Source: Membranihabitans marinus
Lineage (GTDB): Bacteria > Bacteroidota > Bacteroidia > Chitinophagales > Saprospiraceae
Length of the DNA stretch: 64,000 nt
Reading direction: 5' to 3'
Assembly: GCF_019802045.1 (NCBI RefSeq)
Contig: NZ_JAHVHU010000005.1
Coordinates: forward strand, 124,001-188,000
Shown here: in pieces, positions 17,506-26,704 of the stretch
Layout of the letters: each line of letters starts with the position of its first letter
Position numbering within the stretch: position 1 is the first letter of the stretch
Position numbers and translations under genes: made by a program
Notes under the pieces: generated by a model
The model's database searches: none
Told to the model about the DNA's origin: nothing
The model's input: only the letters and a program-made list of their open reading frames with translations

Positions 17506-17537
17506 TTCTTTCGTGACTTTATTTCTAGATCAAAAAG

Positions 17538-17556
17538 CACCCCAAATGTTGGGGTG
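17538..17556. terminator. Hairpin after pdhA
   Basis: CACCCCAA, ATG, TTGGGGTG forms a perfect 8-bp stem 32 bases after the pdhA stop. On the minus strand it is followed by TTTTT; on the plus strand only by TAAAAT, so its strength as a pdhA terminator is uncertain. Confidence 0.5.
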
Positions 17557-17645
17557 TAAAATGATTTCACAGACCTCGAACGCGGGCAATTGGTCTTTTT
17601 GGAATAATCATTTATTGGAATAGGGTTATATATAAAGATATTTTA

Positions 17646-17653
17646 TACTTTTG
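17646..17653 (+). promoter_or_regulatory. Bacteroidota -7 promoter element for the TPR gene
   Basis: TACTTTTG matches TAnnTTTG exactly, 42 bases before the ATG at 17696. No clear -33 TTTG. Confidence 0.5.
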
Positions 17654-17695
17654 CCTGAATTTTCGTATTTAAGGTAATTTTGAATATATAAACTT

Positions 17696-18355
17696 ATGTC
17701 TATACCACAACAAGAATCCAGCTCAGAGAACTTCTTCGAGAAAAACCAGAAGATTATTACAGGAGTTGTCGGAGCGATCATCATAGGGGTGGTCGGTTAC
17801 CTGGCTTACAGCAATCTATACCAAAAACCCCGGGAGATCGAGGCCTCCAATGCGATTTACACCGCGGAGATGCAGTTTGAGCGAGATTCTTTTGAAAACG
17901 CCCTTCTGAGTCCCGGCGCGGGCAATATGGGATTTCTGGATATTATAGAAGAGTACAGCGGCACAGAGACTGCAAACCTGGCCAACTACTATGCGGGCAT
18001 TTCTTACCTAAAACTCGGTAAATACGAGGCGGCTATCTCCTATTTAAAGGCCTTTAAAGCAGATGGGAAATTGACCCCAATCACCAAAAACGGAGCTATT
18101 GGTGATGCCTATTCGGAACTAGAAGAATACGATGAGGCGATCAAATACTATAAAAAAGCGGGCAATGCAGGAGACAATGAATACCTGACGCCCTACTACC
18201 TGAAGAAGCTGGGCATGCTTTACGAACAAGAAGGCGACTATCAGGATGCTTTGGCGGTCTATAAAAAAATCAAAGAAAATTATCCGGAAAGCCCGGATGG
18301 TTTTAATATTGAAAAGTACATTAGCAATGTTCAGTACGCTCAAAATACGAATTAA
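17696..18355 (+). CDS. Membrane-anchored tetratricopeptide repeat protein
   Basis: 219 residues: a short cytoplasmic N-terminus (SIPQQESSSENFFEKNQ), one transmembrane helix at ~23-44 (IITGVVGAIIIGVVGYLAYS), then TPR repeats (LANYYAGISYLKLGKYEAAI, AYSELEEYDEAIKYYKKAGN, LGMLYEQEGDYQDALAVYKK). The layout is that of YfgM-like proteins, which in other bacteria assist folding at the periplasmic side of the translocon. It has its own promoter and a strong terminator. Confidence 0.8.
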   Translation: MSIPQQESSSENFFEKNQKIITGVVGAIIIGVVGYLAYSNLYQKPREIEASNAIYTAEMQFERDSFENALLSPGAGNMGFLDIIEEYSGTETANLANYYAGISYLKLGKYEAAISYLKAFKADGKLTPITKNGAIGDAYSELEEYDEAIKYYKKAGNAGDNEYLTPYYLKKLGMLYEQEGDYQDALAVYKKIKENYPESPDGFNIEKYISNVQYAQNTN

Positions 18356-18398
18356 TAGGTCCTAATAGTTGCGCTACTTCAAACTTTTAATATCTTAA

Positions 18399-18427
18399 AG
18401 GCGGGCATAAAAACCCGCCTTTTTTTG
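18399..18427 (+). terminator. Rho-independent terminator of the TPR gene
   Basis: AGGCGGG pairs with CCCGCCT around an A-rich loop and is followed by TTTTTT. It lies 44 bases after the stop and 32 bases before ribH. Confidence 0.85.
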
Positions 18428-18458
18428 TTGATTATTCACCTCAACACAAATTTGAAAC

Positions 18459-18983
18459 ATGAGTATCAAAGGAAAAACCAACGCCCAGATCCATATTGAT
18501 GAACCCGAAAAACTAAAAATAGGGATCGTTCAATCTCAATGGAACCATCGGATCACAGATGAAATGGCTTCCGAGTGTAAAGCCGCATTGATGGATTTAT
18601 CTGTCCCGGAAGAGCATATTTTTCACGAACTGGTGCCCGGCAGTTTTGAATTACCACTCGGAGCGCTGCACCTGGAAAATACCATCCAACCTGATGCGGT
18701 CATCTGTTTGGGCTGTGTTATCAAAGGAGAAACTGATCATGATGTGTTTATTAACCAAGGAGTAACCAGTGCTATTATGAATCTCAATTTGCGGTATGGG
18801 AAACCCTTTGTTTTTGGTGTCCTGACCGTCAACAACGAGGAACAGGCCATAGCCCGGTCGGACGGTTCCAAGGAGAATAAAGGGAAAGAGTCAGCGGAAG
18901 TAGCTCTGGAAATGATCGCTCTGGAAAAGCGATTAAAGAAAAAGACGAAACAAACCATCGGCTTCCGGTCTTCGAGCAAATAA
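18459..18983 (+). CDS. ribH: 6,7-dimethyl-8-ribityllumazine synthase
   Basis: 174 residues. Substrate-site motifs: QSQWNHRIT (~25-33), PGSFELPLGA (~60-69), CVIKGETDHDVF (~86-97) with the catalytic His94 region, and FGVLTVNNEEQA. It condenses 5-amino-6-ribitylaminouracil with 3,4-dihydroxy-2-butanone 4-phosphate, the penultimate step of riboflavin synthesis, as an oligomeric shell in the cytoplasm. It follows the terminator at 18399-18427 and precedes the MBL gene by 26 bp, perhaps in one unit. No other rib gene is in the window. Confidence 0.95.
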   Translation: MSIKGKTNAQIHIDEPEKLKIGIVQSQWNHRITDEMASECKAALMDLSVPEEHIFHELVPGSFELPLGALHLENTIQPDAVICLGCVIKGETDHDVFINQGVTSAIMNLNLRYGKPFVFGVLTVNNEEQAIARSDGSKENKGKESAEVALEMIALEKRLKKKTKQTIGFRSSSK

Positions 18984-19009
18984 TAGTGCAAGCACAGTAA
19001 ACATTAATC

Positions 19010-19864
19010 ATGAAGTTAACCACCGTTCTTTCCGGCTATTTCAAACTTGATGGAGGCCCCATGTTTGGGGTAGTTCCAAAAGTACTATGGAATAAGCTCA
19101 ATCCGTCAGATGAAAACAATCAGTGTTTGTGGGCCATGCGAAGTTTACTGATCGAAACCGGCCACAAAAAGATTTTGGTAGATACTGGAATAGGCTTTAA
19201 GCAGCCCCAAAAATTCCGCTCTATATTCTCGGCGGATGGCCCGGAAGCTTCTGAGTCATTAGCCGCATTGAGTATTAATGTAGAAGAGATTACGGACGTA
19301 ATTCTGACACACTTTCACTTTGATCACGTGGGTGGCGCACTGAAAAAAAATGCTGATGGAGTTATCGTGCCCACTTTTCCCAATGCAACCTATTGGAGCA
19401 ATGAAGTTCATTATGATTGGGCATACCAATCCAATCCCCGAGAAGATGCCTCTTTCCTCAAGGAGAATTTTGTTCCCCTTAAAGAACAAGGCCTCCTGCA
19501 AATGATTGATGTTCAAAAAGATGATGTGCACTGGATGGAGGATATCTACATACGCTACGTAGACGGGCACACTACAGCCATGATGTTACTGAATATTCCC
19601 CTGCCGGATCAAAACAAAAGGGTGTGGTATGGCGCCGATCTATTACCAAGTCGATGGCACATCCGACGACCATATGTCATGGCCTACGATATGCAACCCT
19701 TAAAAACCCTGGAAGAAAAAGAACGATTACTCAACGAACTAGTGGAACAAGAAGATATTCTTTACTTCGAGCATGATCCAGAACTGGAAGCGGCTATCTT
19801 GAAAATCGACGAACGGGGTCGATTTGCGTTGAGGCAATCTGGGACGATTCTGGACCTATTGTAA
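19010..19864 (+). CDS. Metallo-beta-lactamase fold hydrolase
   Basis: 284 residues. The metal-binding motif THFHFDHVGG (~100-109) gives HxHxDH; a further His appears in VDGHTTAMM and a metal Asp/His region in YGADLLPSRWH. The N-terminal GGPMFGVVPKVLWNKL and LLIETGHKKILVDTG are typical of AttM/AhlD-like or general MBL hydrolases. No signal peptide, so cytoplasmic. It could act on lactones or other esters; substrate not determinable. It lies 26 bp downstream of ribH and ends before a hairpin shared with the convergent cytochrome gene. Confidence 0.85.
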   Translation: MKLTTVLSGYFKLDGGPMFGVVPKVLWNKLNPSDENNQCLWAMRSLLIETGHKKILVDTGIGFKQPQKFRSIFSADGPEASESLAALSINVEEITDVILTHFHFDHVGGALKKNADGVIVPTFPNATYWSNEVHYDWAYQSNPREDASFLKENFVPLKEQGLLQMIDVQKDDVHWMEDIYIRYVDGHTTAMMLLNIPLPDQNKRVWYGADLLPSRWHIRRPYVMAYDMQPLKTLEEKERLLNELVEQEDILYFEHDPELEAAILKIDERGRFALRQSGTILDLL

Positions 19865-19906
19865 ATAAAGCAAACTACATTCTACTTTGCACCCGAAGCA
19901 AAAAAA

Positions 19907-19985
19907 TACCCTGACCGGTTATTTTTTCATCTGTGCACCAGTTAAAATCTTATTACTGTAGCCGTGCAAAAAACCAGTCAGGGTA
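19907..19985 (-). terminator. Long inverted repeat between convergent genes, minus-strand terminator
   Basis: TACCCTGACCGGTT (19907-19920) and AACCAGTCAGGGTA (19972-19985) pair with one mismatch over a 51-base interior that can itself fold (TGTGCAC with GTGCA). On the minus strand the stem is followed by a run of seven T, making it a terminator for the cytochrome gene ending at 20036. Confidence 0.6.
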
Positions 19986-20035
19986 TCCATTTACGTGGTA
20001 TTCCCATAGTATGATCTATGGGCATAAACGTACTT

Positions 20036-20557
20036 TTACAACGTACGGAAGTATTCGACCAATGCTCGAGCCTCTTCTCTCGTAATGTTCTGATCCAACA
20101 TAGGTGTTCCGTTATATTCTTCCAACAAGTCCTTTGCAAGCGGATCTTTTTCAAGCATTTCCGTTGGGTTCATGATCATGTTCATCACCCACTCCGGTGT
20201 CCTTTTTTTCATGATACCTTTCTGGGGTGGACCAATCAACTTCGTATCTACGTTGTGGCACGCGATGCATTTGACGTCGTATATTTCCTTCCCCTTGACC
20301 GCTAATTTCCGGTCAATTTTTTCATCCAATTCCACGTTTTTGACCGGGCCGATTCCCTTATTTTCAAGATCAACCCGTTGACTGGCAGGAATATTGGATT
20401 GATCCACCGTCTGTTCATCTTGGGTTTTTTCAGCCTTTTGTTCTGTTTTTTGCTGGCTGGTGCTCGTGGTGTCAGTTGATCCTTCACTTCCGGATCCGCC
20501 GCAACTTATCACACCGAGAATAATCCCAATGGATAAAAATTTTATGATGCTACGCAT
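20036..20557 (-). CDS. Lipoprotein cytochrome c
   Basis: 173 residues. Signal with lipobox GVISC (lipidated Cys19), a linker at ~20-55 rich in Ser, Thr, Gln and Lys, then one c-type haem site CIACH at 97-101 (KGKEIYDVKCIACHNVDTK). Distal Met candidates follow in MIMNPTEM or GTPMLDQ, and the C-terminal helix is EEARALVEYFRTL. Single-haem class I cytochrome attached to a membrane and facing the periplasm; an electron carrier for a terminal oxidase or other respiratory partner. No oxidase genes nearby. Confidence 0.9.
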   Translation of the reverse strand: MRSIIKFLSIGIILGVISCGGSGSEGSTDTTSTSQQKTEQKAEKTQDEQTVDQSNIPASQRVDLENKGIGPVKNVELDEKIDRKLAVKGKEIYDVKCIACHNVDTKLIGPPQKGIMKKRTPEWVMNMIMNPTEMLEKDPLAKDLLEEYNGTPMLDQNITREEARALVEYFRTL

Positions 20558-20729
20558 AGTTTATGATTTGTTGAATTAATAAATCGTACCAATTTAATTT
20601 CCGTCCAAATTACACAAATATTAACGATCTCGAAAAAACAACCTTGGATTTAAAACTAATTTAACCCCACTCATTTGAGGTGTCCGATTTATCGATGCCT
20701 GGCACAAAGTCCGCTGAATTGATGACGCG

Positions 20730-22067
20730 CTAATTTCTATTGTTAAACAGCAATCGTTGCCCTGCCAGCTGTTCACTGAATTGCCCCTGATCATAGGATA
20801 GGTTCCCATTGATGAAGGTCCGGATAACTTTGGAATGGAAGCGTTTTCCTTCCATGGGCGACCAACCACATTTATACAATATATTGGATGTGTCCACCGT
20901 CCAGGGTTGTTTTTCGGATATCTGTACAAGGTCGGCCTTGTATCCTTCCCGGATAAATCCACGGTCTTGTATATTGAAGCACACGGCGGGTGCGTGGCTC
21001 ATTTTGTGAACCAAACCGGGCAGTGATATTTTACCTGCTTTTCGGTGCTCCATCATTTGGACCAGGGTATGCTGGACCAGTGGAAGACCGGAAGGACATT
21101 TCAAATAAGGATTATCTTTCTCTGCGGCTGTATGTGGGGCATGGTCTGTGGCGATGATATCCAACTGATCATTTAACAAACCTTCCCACAAGGCTTGTCG
21201 GTCATGGGGTCGTTTGATTGCAGGATTGCACTTAATCAAACCCCCTTTTTCTTTATAATCTTCACTGTCATAGGTCAGGTGATGCACGCACACTTCACTG
21301 GTTATTTTCTTGTCTTTCAAAGGGGTGGCATGGTCAAACAAACGAACTTCTTCCGCCGTCGTAATGTGTAAAATATGTAGCCGGGTTTGGTGTTTTTTGG
21401 CCAGTGAAATGGCAAAAGAACTGCTCAGGTAGCACGCCTGACGGCTTCGAATATCGGGATGTAATTCGAACGGTATCTGGTCTCCATATATATCCTGAAA
21501 AAAACGCGTATTCTGACGTACTGTTTCCTCATCCTCACAGTGTGTAGCAATCAGCATGGGGGTGTCCCGGAAAATCCGGCTCAACTGGTGTTCATCATCC
21601 ACTAACATATTTCCTGTACTGGAGCCCATAAATATTTTCAACCCACATACCGTCTCAGCATCTGTCCGCATTACCTCCTCATAATTATCGTTGCTGACAC
21701 CCATAAAAAAGGAATAATTGGTAAAGCTGGACCGGGCAGCGATTTGATATTTTTCTTCCAGTTTTTCCTGAGACAAAGCAGGTGGTTTGGTGTTGGGCAT
21801 TTCCATGAAACTCGTCACCCCTCCGGCCAAAGCCGCTTTTGATTCGGAGGCTATGCATGCCTTGTGTGTCATTCCTGGCTCGCGGAAGTGAACCTGATCA
21901 TCAATCACGCCCGGTATCAGATAATCTCCACGAAGATCAATCTCCTTATCTACTTCTTCATCAAAGCGACCAACTCGTTCAATCCGATCATCGATGATCA
22001 GAACGTCGCCTTCAGTGATCTGGCCTTCATTGACTATTTTAGCATTTCGCAAGGCTGTTTTATACAT
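20730..22067 (-). CDS. pyrC: Dihydroorotase
   Basis: 445 residues, class I-like length. Motifs: PGVIDDQVHFREPGMTHKA (~52-70), EMPNTKPPA, GLKIFMGSSTGNM, THCEDEE, LHILHITTAEE, CVHHLTYD and the catalytic ATDHAPHTAAEKD. In the metal motif the usual first His of HxH reads Gln (DQVH), a form I recall from other Bacteroidota, so probably still active. It closes carbamoyl-aspartate to dihydroorotate in pyrimidine synthesis; cytoplasmic zinc enzyme. Divergent from purK, from which it is separated by 116 bp. Confidence 0.92.
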   Translation of the reverse strand: MYKTALRNAKIVNEGQITEGDVLIIDDRIERVGRFDEEVDKEIDLRGDYLIPGVIDDQVHFREPGMTHKACIASESKAALAGGVTSFMEMPNTKPPALSQEKLEEKYQIAARSSFTNYSFFMGVSNDNYEEVMRTDAETVCGLKIFMGSSTGNMLVDDEHQLSRIFRDTPMLIATHCEDEETVRQNTRFFQDIYGDQIPFELHPDIRSRQACYLSSSFAISLAKKHQTRLHILHITTAEEVRLFDHATPLKDKKITSEVCVHHLTYDSEDYKEKGGLIKCNPAIKRPHDRQALWEGLLNDQLDIIATDHAPHTAAEKDNPYLKCPSGLPLVQHTLVQMMEHRKAGKISLPGLVHKMSHAPAVCFNIQDRGFIREGYKADLVQISEKQPWTVDTSNILYKCGWSPMEGKRFHSKVIRTFINGNLSYDQGQFSEQLAGQRLLFNNRN

Positions 22068-22083
22068 ATCGTTTAAGTTTATT

Positions 22084-22091
22084 TACTTTTG
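22084..22091 (+). promoter_or_regulatory. Bacteroidota -7 promoter element for purK-purE
   Basis: TACTTTTG, an exact TAnnTTTG match, 92 bases before the purK ATG and in the spacer shared with pyrC. The -33 element is not evident. Confidence 0.4.
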
Positions 22092-22183
22092 TACTAGCAA
22101 TTCGTGTTCAGTATGAATATAGTAATTTCAGCAACAGAGCATCTTTTAATGCAAGAATTTATCATAAAAATAATACGGTCGAT

Positions 22184-23329
22184 ATGAAAATGGAAGAAAT
22201 CCGCATCGGTATTCTGGGAGGGGGGCAACTTGGTAAAATGCTCAACTACACCGCCAACCAATGGAATCTGCCCTTGGCCTTACTCGATCAACAACCCGAA
22301 TTTCCAGCCGGAGTTAATAGCTGGAAATTTACGACAGGTGATTTTAAAAATTATGAAGATGTTATGGCATTTGGTGGCCACTTGGATATCCTGGGCATTG
22401 AAATAGAGCACGTCAACCTGCAGGCACTGTATGATCTGGAAGCCCAAGGCACCAAAGTTCATCCCAGGCCGGCGGTTCTGGAGATCATCAAGGACAAATA
22501 CCTTCAAAACCAATTTTACCGCAAGCATAAACTGCCCACGGTAGCCTTTGATCGGTATGATAATGCTGAAGAAATCAAAACCGCAGTAAGTAATGGTACC
22601 CTGGTTTTACCCTTCGTTCAAAAGACCCGAGGAGAAGGTTATGATGGCCGGGGTGTTCAGATGGTAAATCAGCCTGAAGATCTTGACAAGCTACTGCAGG
22701 GTCCTTCTATTGTAGAAGGAAAAGTAAAGATCAAAAAAGAATTGGCCGTGGTCACGGCCCGAAATGAAGCCGGAGATATCCAATGCTACGATCCGGTCGA
22801 AATGGTTTTTAATGATCAGAATATGCTTGATTTTTTATATGCACCTGCCACTATACCTGAAAAAATTCACGACCAATTGATGAATATCGCTCATGATACA
22901 ATGCAAAAATATGCTATAAGTGGTCTCATGGCGATTGAATTTTTCTGGACGACGGATGATGAGATATTAATCAATGAGGTAGCGCCCCGCCCCCACAATA
23001 GTGGTCATCATACTTTGGAAAATGCAGTGACCAATCAGTTTGAACAACACCTCAGAGGGCTGCTCAATCTACCATTGGGAGATACCAAATTACTGCAACC
23101 GGCCGCCATGCTCAATATACTTGGGGAACCGGACTACACAGGTATTCCGGTGTACCATGGAATGGAGGATGTTCTGGCATTGGATAATGTACATATTCAC
23201 ATTTACGGTAAACCAGAAACCAGGCCCTACCGAAAGATGGGCCATGTGACAGTTTGCGGTACTGACCGCATTGAAATAGAAGATAAAATAGAATACATTA
23301 AAAAAACTTTAAAAGTGATCACATCATGA
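22184..23329 (+). CDS. purK: 5-(carboxyamino)imidazole ribonucleotide synthase
   Basis: 381 residues. N-terminal nucleotide-binding RIGILGGGQLGKML (~6-19), ATP-grasp core with KTRGEGYDGRGVQMV, EGKVKIKKELAVVTARNEAG and the metal-binding INEVAPRPHNSGHHT (~260-275). It carboxylates AIR using ATP and bicarbonate in purine synthesis. It begins MKMEEIRIG; the second Met (MEE) is an alternative start. Its stop overlaps the purE start by 4 bp (ATGA), so the two enzymes, which act in consecutive steps, are translated together. Confidence 0.95.
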   Translation: MKMEEIRIGILGGGQLGKMLNYTANQWNLPLALLDQQPEFPAGVNSWKFTTGDFKNYEDVMAFGGHLDILGIEIEHVNLQALYDLEAQGTKVHPRPAVLEIIKDKYLQNQFYRKHKLPTVAFDRYDNAEEIKTAVSNGTLVLPFVQKTRGEGYDGRGVQMVNQPEDLDKLLQGPSIVEGKVKIKKELAVVTARNEAGDIQCYDPVEMVFNDQNMLDFLYAPATIPEKIHDQLMNIAHDTMQKYAISGLMAIEFFWTTDDEILINEVAPRPHNSGHHTLENAVTNQFEQHLRGLLNLPLGDTKLLQPAAMLNILGEPDYTGIPVYHGMEDVLALDNVHIHIYGKPETRPYRKMGHVTVCGTDRIEIEDKIEYIKKTLKVITS

Positions 23330-23826
23330 GTAAAGAGATTGGTATTATCATGGGATCTGATTCGGATCTTCCGGTGATGAAACAAGCTGCTGAATTTTTG
23401 GATGCAATGCATATCCCATTTGAACTGACCGTGGTTTCTGCACACCGTACTCCGGATCGCATGATCGAGTATGCCCGGTCGGCCCGGCAACGAGGGCTGA
23501 AGGTAATTATCGCCGGAGCAGGTGGTGCTGCGCATTTACCGGGCATGGTCGCTTCCCTGACCACCTTACCGGTCATCGGGGTGCCCATCCTTTCTTCCAA
23601 TAGCATCGATGGTTGGGACAGTGTATTGTCTATTCTTCAAATGCCCGGAGGAATTCCCGTTGCAACCGTCGCGCTTGATGGAGCGAAAAATGCCGGCATC
23701 CTGGCCGCATCCATGCTGGGAATGACCGATAAAACCATCGCTGACAAACTGGAACAATACAAAATAGATCTCCGTAAAAAAGTCGAAGACAAAATTAAAA
23801 TCGTTGAAAATACGTACTTAACGTAA
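23326..23826 (+). CDS. purE: N5-carboxyaminoimidazole ribonucleotide mutase
   Basis: 166 residues, usual class I PurE length. Signature stretches IIMGSDSDLPVMKQAAEFLD, SAHRTPDRMIEYARSA, IAGAGGAAHLPGMVASLTTL, PVIGVPILSS and SILQMPGGIPVATVALDGA. It converts N5-CAIR to CAIR directly after PurK. Coupled to purK by a 4-bp overlap. No terminator is obvious downstream. Confidence 0.96.
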   Translation: MSKEIGIIMGSDSDLPVMKQAAEFLDAMHIPFELTVVSAHRTPDRMIEYARSARQRGLKVIIAGAGGAAHLPGMVASLTTLPVIGVPILSSNSIDGWDSVLSILQMPGGIPVATVALDGAKNAGILAASMLGMTDKTIADKLEQYKIDLRKKVEDKIKIVENTYLT

Positions 23827-24138
23827 AATTTCAGTCCGGACGCAGACCATGATTGGTCCTCCATCGTAGATTCATTCATACCCTGCATAGTCATAGACAC
23901 AGTCCAATAAAAACCATCAATACAATCTGTCGAATACTAAAACGCAGAAAGTCATGACCTGTTCGCAGCGAGTGCCCCGTTTCATAAATCAATATGGTTA
24001 ATTCTGGTCCCTTTTTGTGCTATCCTGTGTTGCAAAGCCTCACCTCATCCCCAGCTAGGGCTATGTTCTGACACCTTCGCTATCGCAAAAATGGCCTGAA
24101 TATTATTCCACATAACTTATTAAACAGAGCACTAGACG
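23827..24138. other. 312-bp intergenic region, nothing recognised
   Basis: Between the convergent purE and the lipoprotein gene. No reading frame, tRNA, clear hairpin with a U-run, or repeat shared with other parts of the window was seen. Confidence 0.5.
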
Positions 24139-24699
24139 TCACGAGATATCTTTTTCCAGATCCACCGGCAATTTTTCCCCGATCAACCAAAGACCATTGG
24201 CTGTATAGTACCAGGTTTTCCAAAAACCGCTGCCAGCAGCCCTAGTTCTGGAAATTTGCAGAAAGATTCTTTTTCCTGTAGAAATGCTTTGCGGCACCAG
24301 ATAATACTGACCGGGGACAGAATAGGCGGCCCGGCCATTCAATGAAACCTCTTCAGGTACTGCAGTAACAAATGATGTTATGATAGAATCCCGATGTGAT
24401 TCGGCGGTCTGCATAATCACATTGAGCACCTTCTGGAAGTCTTTTGTCTCAAAAGCAAAGGTATCTGTGGTCATCCACCGTCTTTCCAACGCATGTAGTG
24501 GCGGGGGAAGTAAGTGTTTCGGGCGTTCAATACTAAAAACCGTATCCACCTCTGCTGCACTAATATTATCCATCGCTTTGGTGAACTCGGGAGAGTTGAA
24601 ATAAAACGCAGGTGTAAAAGCATTTTCAGGGGTCAGATCTTTAAATTCAGTATCCAACTGACACGAATAAAACAAAAGAAATAAACAGATAATTCTCAT
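24139..24699 (-). CDS. Small lipoprotein of unknown function
   Basis: 186 residues. Very short signal with lipobox LLFYSC (Cys13), then no recognisable domain: a helical region around KAMDNISAAEVDTVFSIERP, then beta-rich C-terminal sequence (AYSVPGQYYLVPQSIS, RIFLQISRTRAAGSGFWKTW, YYTANGLWLIGEKLPVDLE) ending in a WYYTANGLWLIG stretch that suggests a secreted, folded periplasmic domain. It is alone between purE and the GH20 gene, with no operon partner. Confidence 0.65.
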   Translation of the reverse strand: MRIICLFLLFYSCQLDTEFKDLTPENAFTPAFYFNSPEFTKAMDNISAAEVDTVFSIERPKHLLPPPLHALERRWMTTDTFAFETKDFQKVLNVIMQTAESHRDSIITSFVTAVPEEVSLNGRAAYSVPGQYYLVPQSISTGKRIFLQISRTRAAGSGFWKTWYYTANGLWLIGEKLPVDLEKDIS

Positions 24700-25066
24700 A
24701 ATCTTAGTTTAGTTTAATAAGGGATTGTCATATGACACCTTTAAGGGGGATGCATATGCCGCAAAAACTAAGACAAAAACGATACCATCAAGATTATTTT
24801 TAATGTAATATTAGCACTTATTTCAGGTGTTTTTAATAGATCCAATTTAACCTACGTTGTCGATTTTACATATGAATTACGAATCAAACCTATTAATCTA
24901 ACCTGTCGAGCAAAATACACATAACAGCCTTTACATATATCTCTAAGCAGCCCATCAACACATGAATTTATATGCAAATTTTGCGTATCTTTTTTAACAT
25001 ATAAAAATTGTGGCTATTTCAGAACCTGGGGTTAAAATAGGTCAAAACATGCATCTGACCTCCATT
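24700..25066. other. 367-bp AT-rich intergenic region
   Basis: Upstream of the lipoprotein gene and downstream of the hexosaminidase, both minus strand. It should contain the lipoprotein promoter but no TAnnTTTG match is clear. No other feature seen. Confidence 0.4.
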
Positions 25067-26641
25067 TTATTTCCATTGCACCTTGGGAGACTGGTAATAA
25101 TGGATACCCAGTACATCAAATCGATTCTGATGTGCACCCAAACGCCTGGCATAGTCGGACCAGTTTCGTTTGTCAGAAGGACTCCAACCGATCTCACCGT
25201 ATCCGGGCAATCGAGGAAAAACCAAATAATCAATATCTTCGATGTTAGTGACAGTTTCTGTCCACAACGCCGCTTCAATGCCTAAGATATCATCCCGGGA
25301 AATGGACGGCTCTATCGATGCGGGATCCCAATCATAGGCTTTGTCAACTTCAATATACGCGGCCCAGTGGAGACCGATCCGCGAAGTTGAATCGTATTGC
25401 ATATCCATATACGCATGGGTAGCTGGTGACATAATAACTTTGCGCCCCTGATCAATGGCTTTTTGCGCATTCTCCGCTTGAGCCCAATATTGAACCACAG
25501 CATCGGGCGCCAACTCCGCATTGGCTATTTCATCCCATCCGATGACCGTTTTTCCTGCATCCGTCACCATCTTTTGAACCCGCTCTATAAAAGGTATATA
25601 GTCTTCCATGGGTGTCACGTGTGATTCATCTCCGCCAATATGAATGTACTTGCCCGGCGTCATCACAGCCAACTCACGAACCACATCACCAATAAAATCG
25701 TAAACGATTTCCTTTTTCGTACACAACGTACTGAATCCCACTTCGATCCCAGTGTACAATTCCGTAGCCCGACCATCACAATTCAGCTCCGGATAGGAAG
25801 CCAGCGCCGCATTCGTGTGTCCCGGCATATCTATTTCCGGAATGATCATGATGTTCCGCTGCGCAGCATACGCCACCAATTCCCGATATTCTTCCTGCGT
25901 ATAAAATCCACCTTCCCCGCCGCCAACTTCGGATTTGCTTCCGATTTCGGTCAATTTGGGCCAGGATTTGATTTCGATCCGCCACCCTTGATCATCGGAC
26001 AAATGAAGATGAAGCCGATTAAATTTATACATCGCCAAATAGTCTATAAACCGCTTCACATCTTCCACGGGAAAAAAATGACGCGCTACATCGAGCATGG
26101 CTCCCCGGTAGGCATATTCCGGATAATCCCGAATCACTCCGGTGGGCATCAACCACGCGCTATCTTGCACCGAAGAAGACTCAATCGCACTGGGTAACAA
26201 CTGGCGGATGGTAGCTATCCCCATAATCAATCCCGCCGGTTCGGCTGCCTTGAGCTCCAAACCCGAATCAGAAATATTCAGTTCATAACCTTCTTTACCC
26301 AGCTCTGAATCGGCAGGATCAAGATGCATATAGATGTGACCCTTGACGGGTGACCGCTTCGTAGCTTCTACTTCCAAATCAAAACCAGTCGCTGGAAACA
26401 GCAGCCTGGCCAGATACTCGCCAGCGTTTGCAACGTCAGCATTTCCTTCTTCTACAAAAATCGTCACATCATGTCGAAGCTGGAAAGAGTTCCCGTCAGA
26501 CGTCACAGAAACGGGAACAGGAATAAGAGGTTCTGCAGATAGATCGGTGGGAGGATATGAACTGTTGCACCCTGCTAACCCAAGCAGTAATGCAATAAGT
26601 AAAATAGAAATTGAACACCAGCCTGAATACGCGATTTTCAT
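25067..26641 (-). CDS. Beta-N-acetylhexosaminidase (GH20), lipoprotein
   Basis: 524 residues. Lipobox LGLAGC (Cys25). The GH20b-like N-domain (~35-160) is followed by the GH20 barrel: GAMLDVARHFFPVEDVKRFI, RLHLHLSDDQGWRIEIKSWP, IPEIDMPGHTNAALASYPE and the catalytic pair Asp338-Glu339 in HIGGDESH. It removes terminal beta-linked GlcNAc or GalNAc in chitin- or glycan-derived oligosaccharides, with neighbouring-group catalysis in which Asp338 orients the 2-acetamido group. Membrane-anchored in the periplasm or on the surface. A -7 promoter element lies at 26697-26704. Confidence 0.93.
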   Translation of the reverse strand: MKIAYSGWCSISILLIALLLGLAGCNSSYPPTDLSAEPLIPVPVSVTSDGNSFQLRHDVTIFVEEGNADVANAGEYLARLLFPATGFDLEVEATKRSPVKGHIYMHLDPADSELGKEGYELNISDSGLELKAAEPAGLIMGIATIRQLLPSAIESSSVQDSAWLMPTGVIRDYPEYAYRGAMLDVARHFFPVEDVKRFIDYLAMYKFNRLHLHLSDDQGWRIEIKSWPKLTEIGSKSEVGGGEGGFYTQEEYRELVAYAAQRNIMIIPEIDMPGHTNAALASYPELNCDGRATELYTGIEVGFSTLCTKKEIVYDFIGDVVRELAVMTPGKYIHIGGDESHVTPMEDYIPFIERVQKMVTDAGKTVIGWDEIANAELAPDAVVQYWAQAENAQKAIDQGRKVIMSPATHAYMDMQYDSTSRIGLHWAAYIEVDKAYDWDPASIEPSISRDDILGIEAALWTETVTNIEDIDYLVFPRLPGYGEIGWSPSDKRNWSDYARRLGAHQNRFDVLGIHYYQSPKVQWK

Positions 26642-26696
26642 AATACGAATCTTTATTTTCGCTAATTAATTTAATAAACGTCTTATTTTCAAAATA

Positions 26697-26704
26697 CAAA
26701 TATA
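26697..26704 (-). promoter_or_regulatory. Bacteroidota -7 promoter element for the GH20 gene
   Basis: The minus strand reads TATATTTG, an exact TAnnTTTG match, 55 bases before the ATG at 26641. The -33 element is weak or absent. Confidence 0.5.

Noticed and set aside
17538-17556. Strong terminator for pdhA
   Set aside because: The hairpin is perfect, but the U-run is on the opposite strand; kept only as a low-confidence hairpin.
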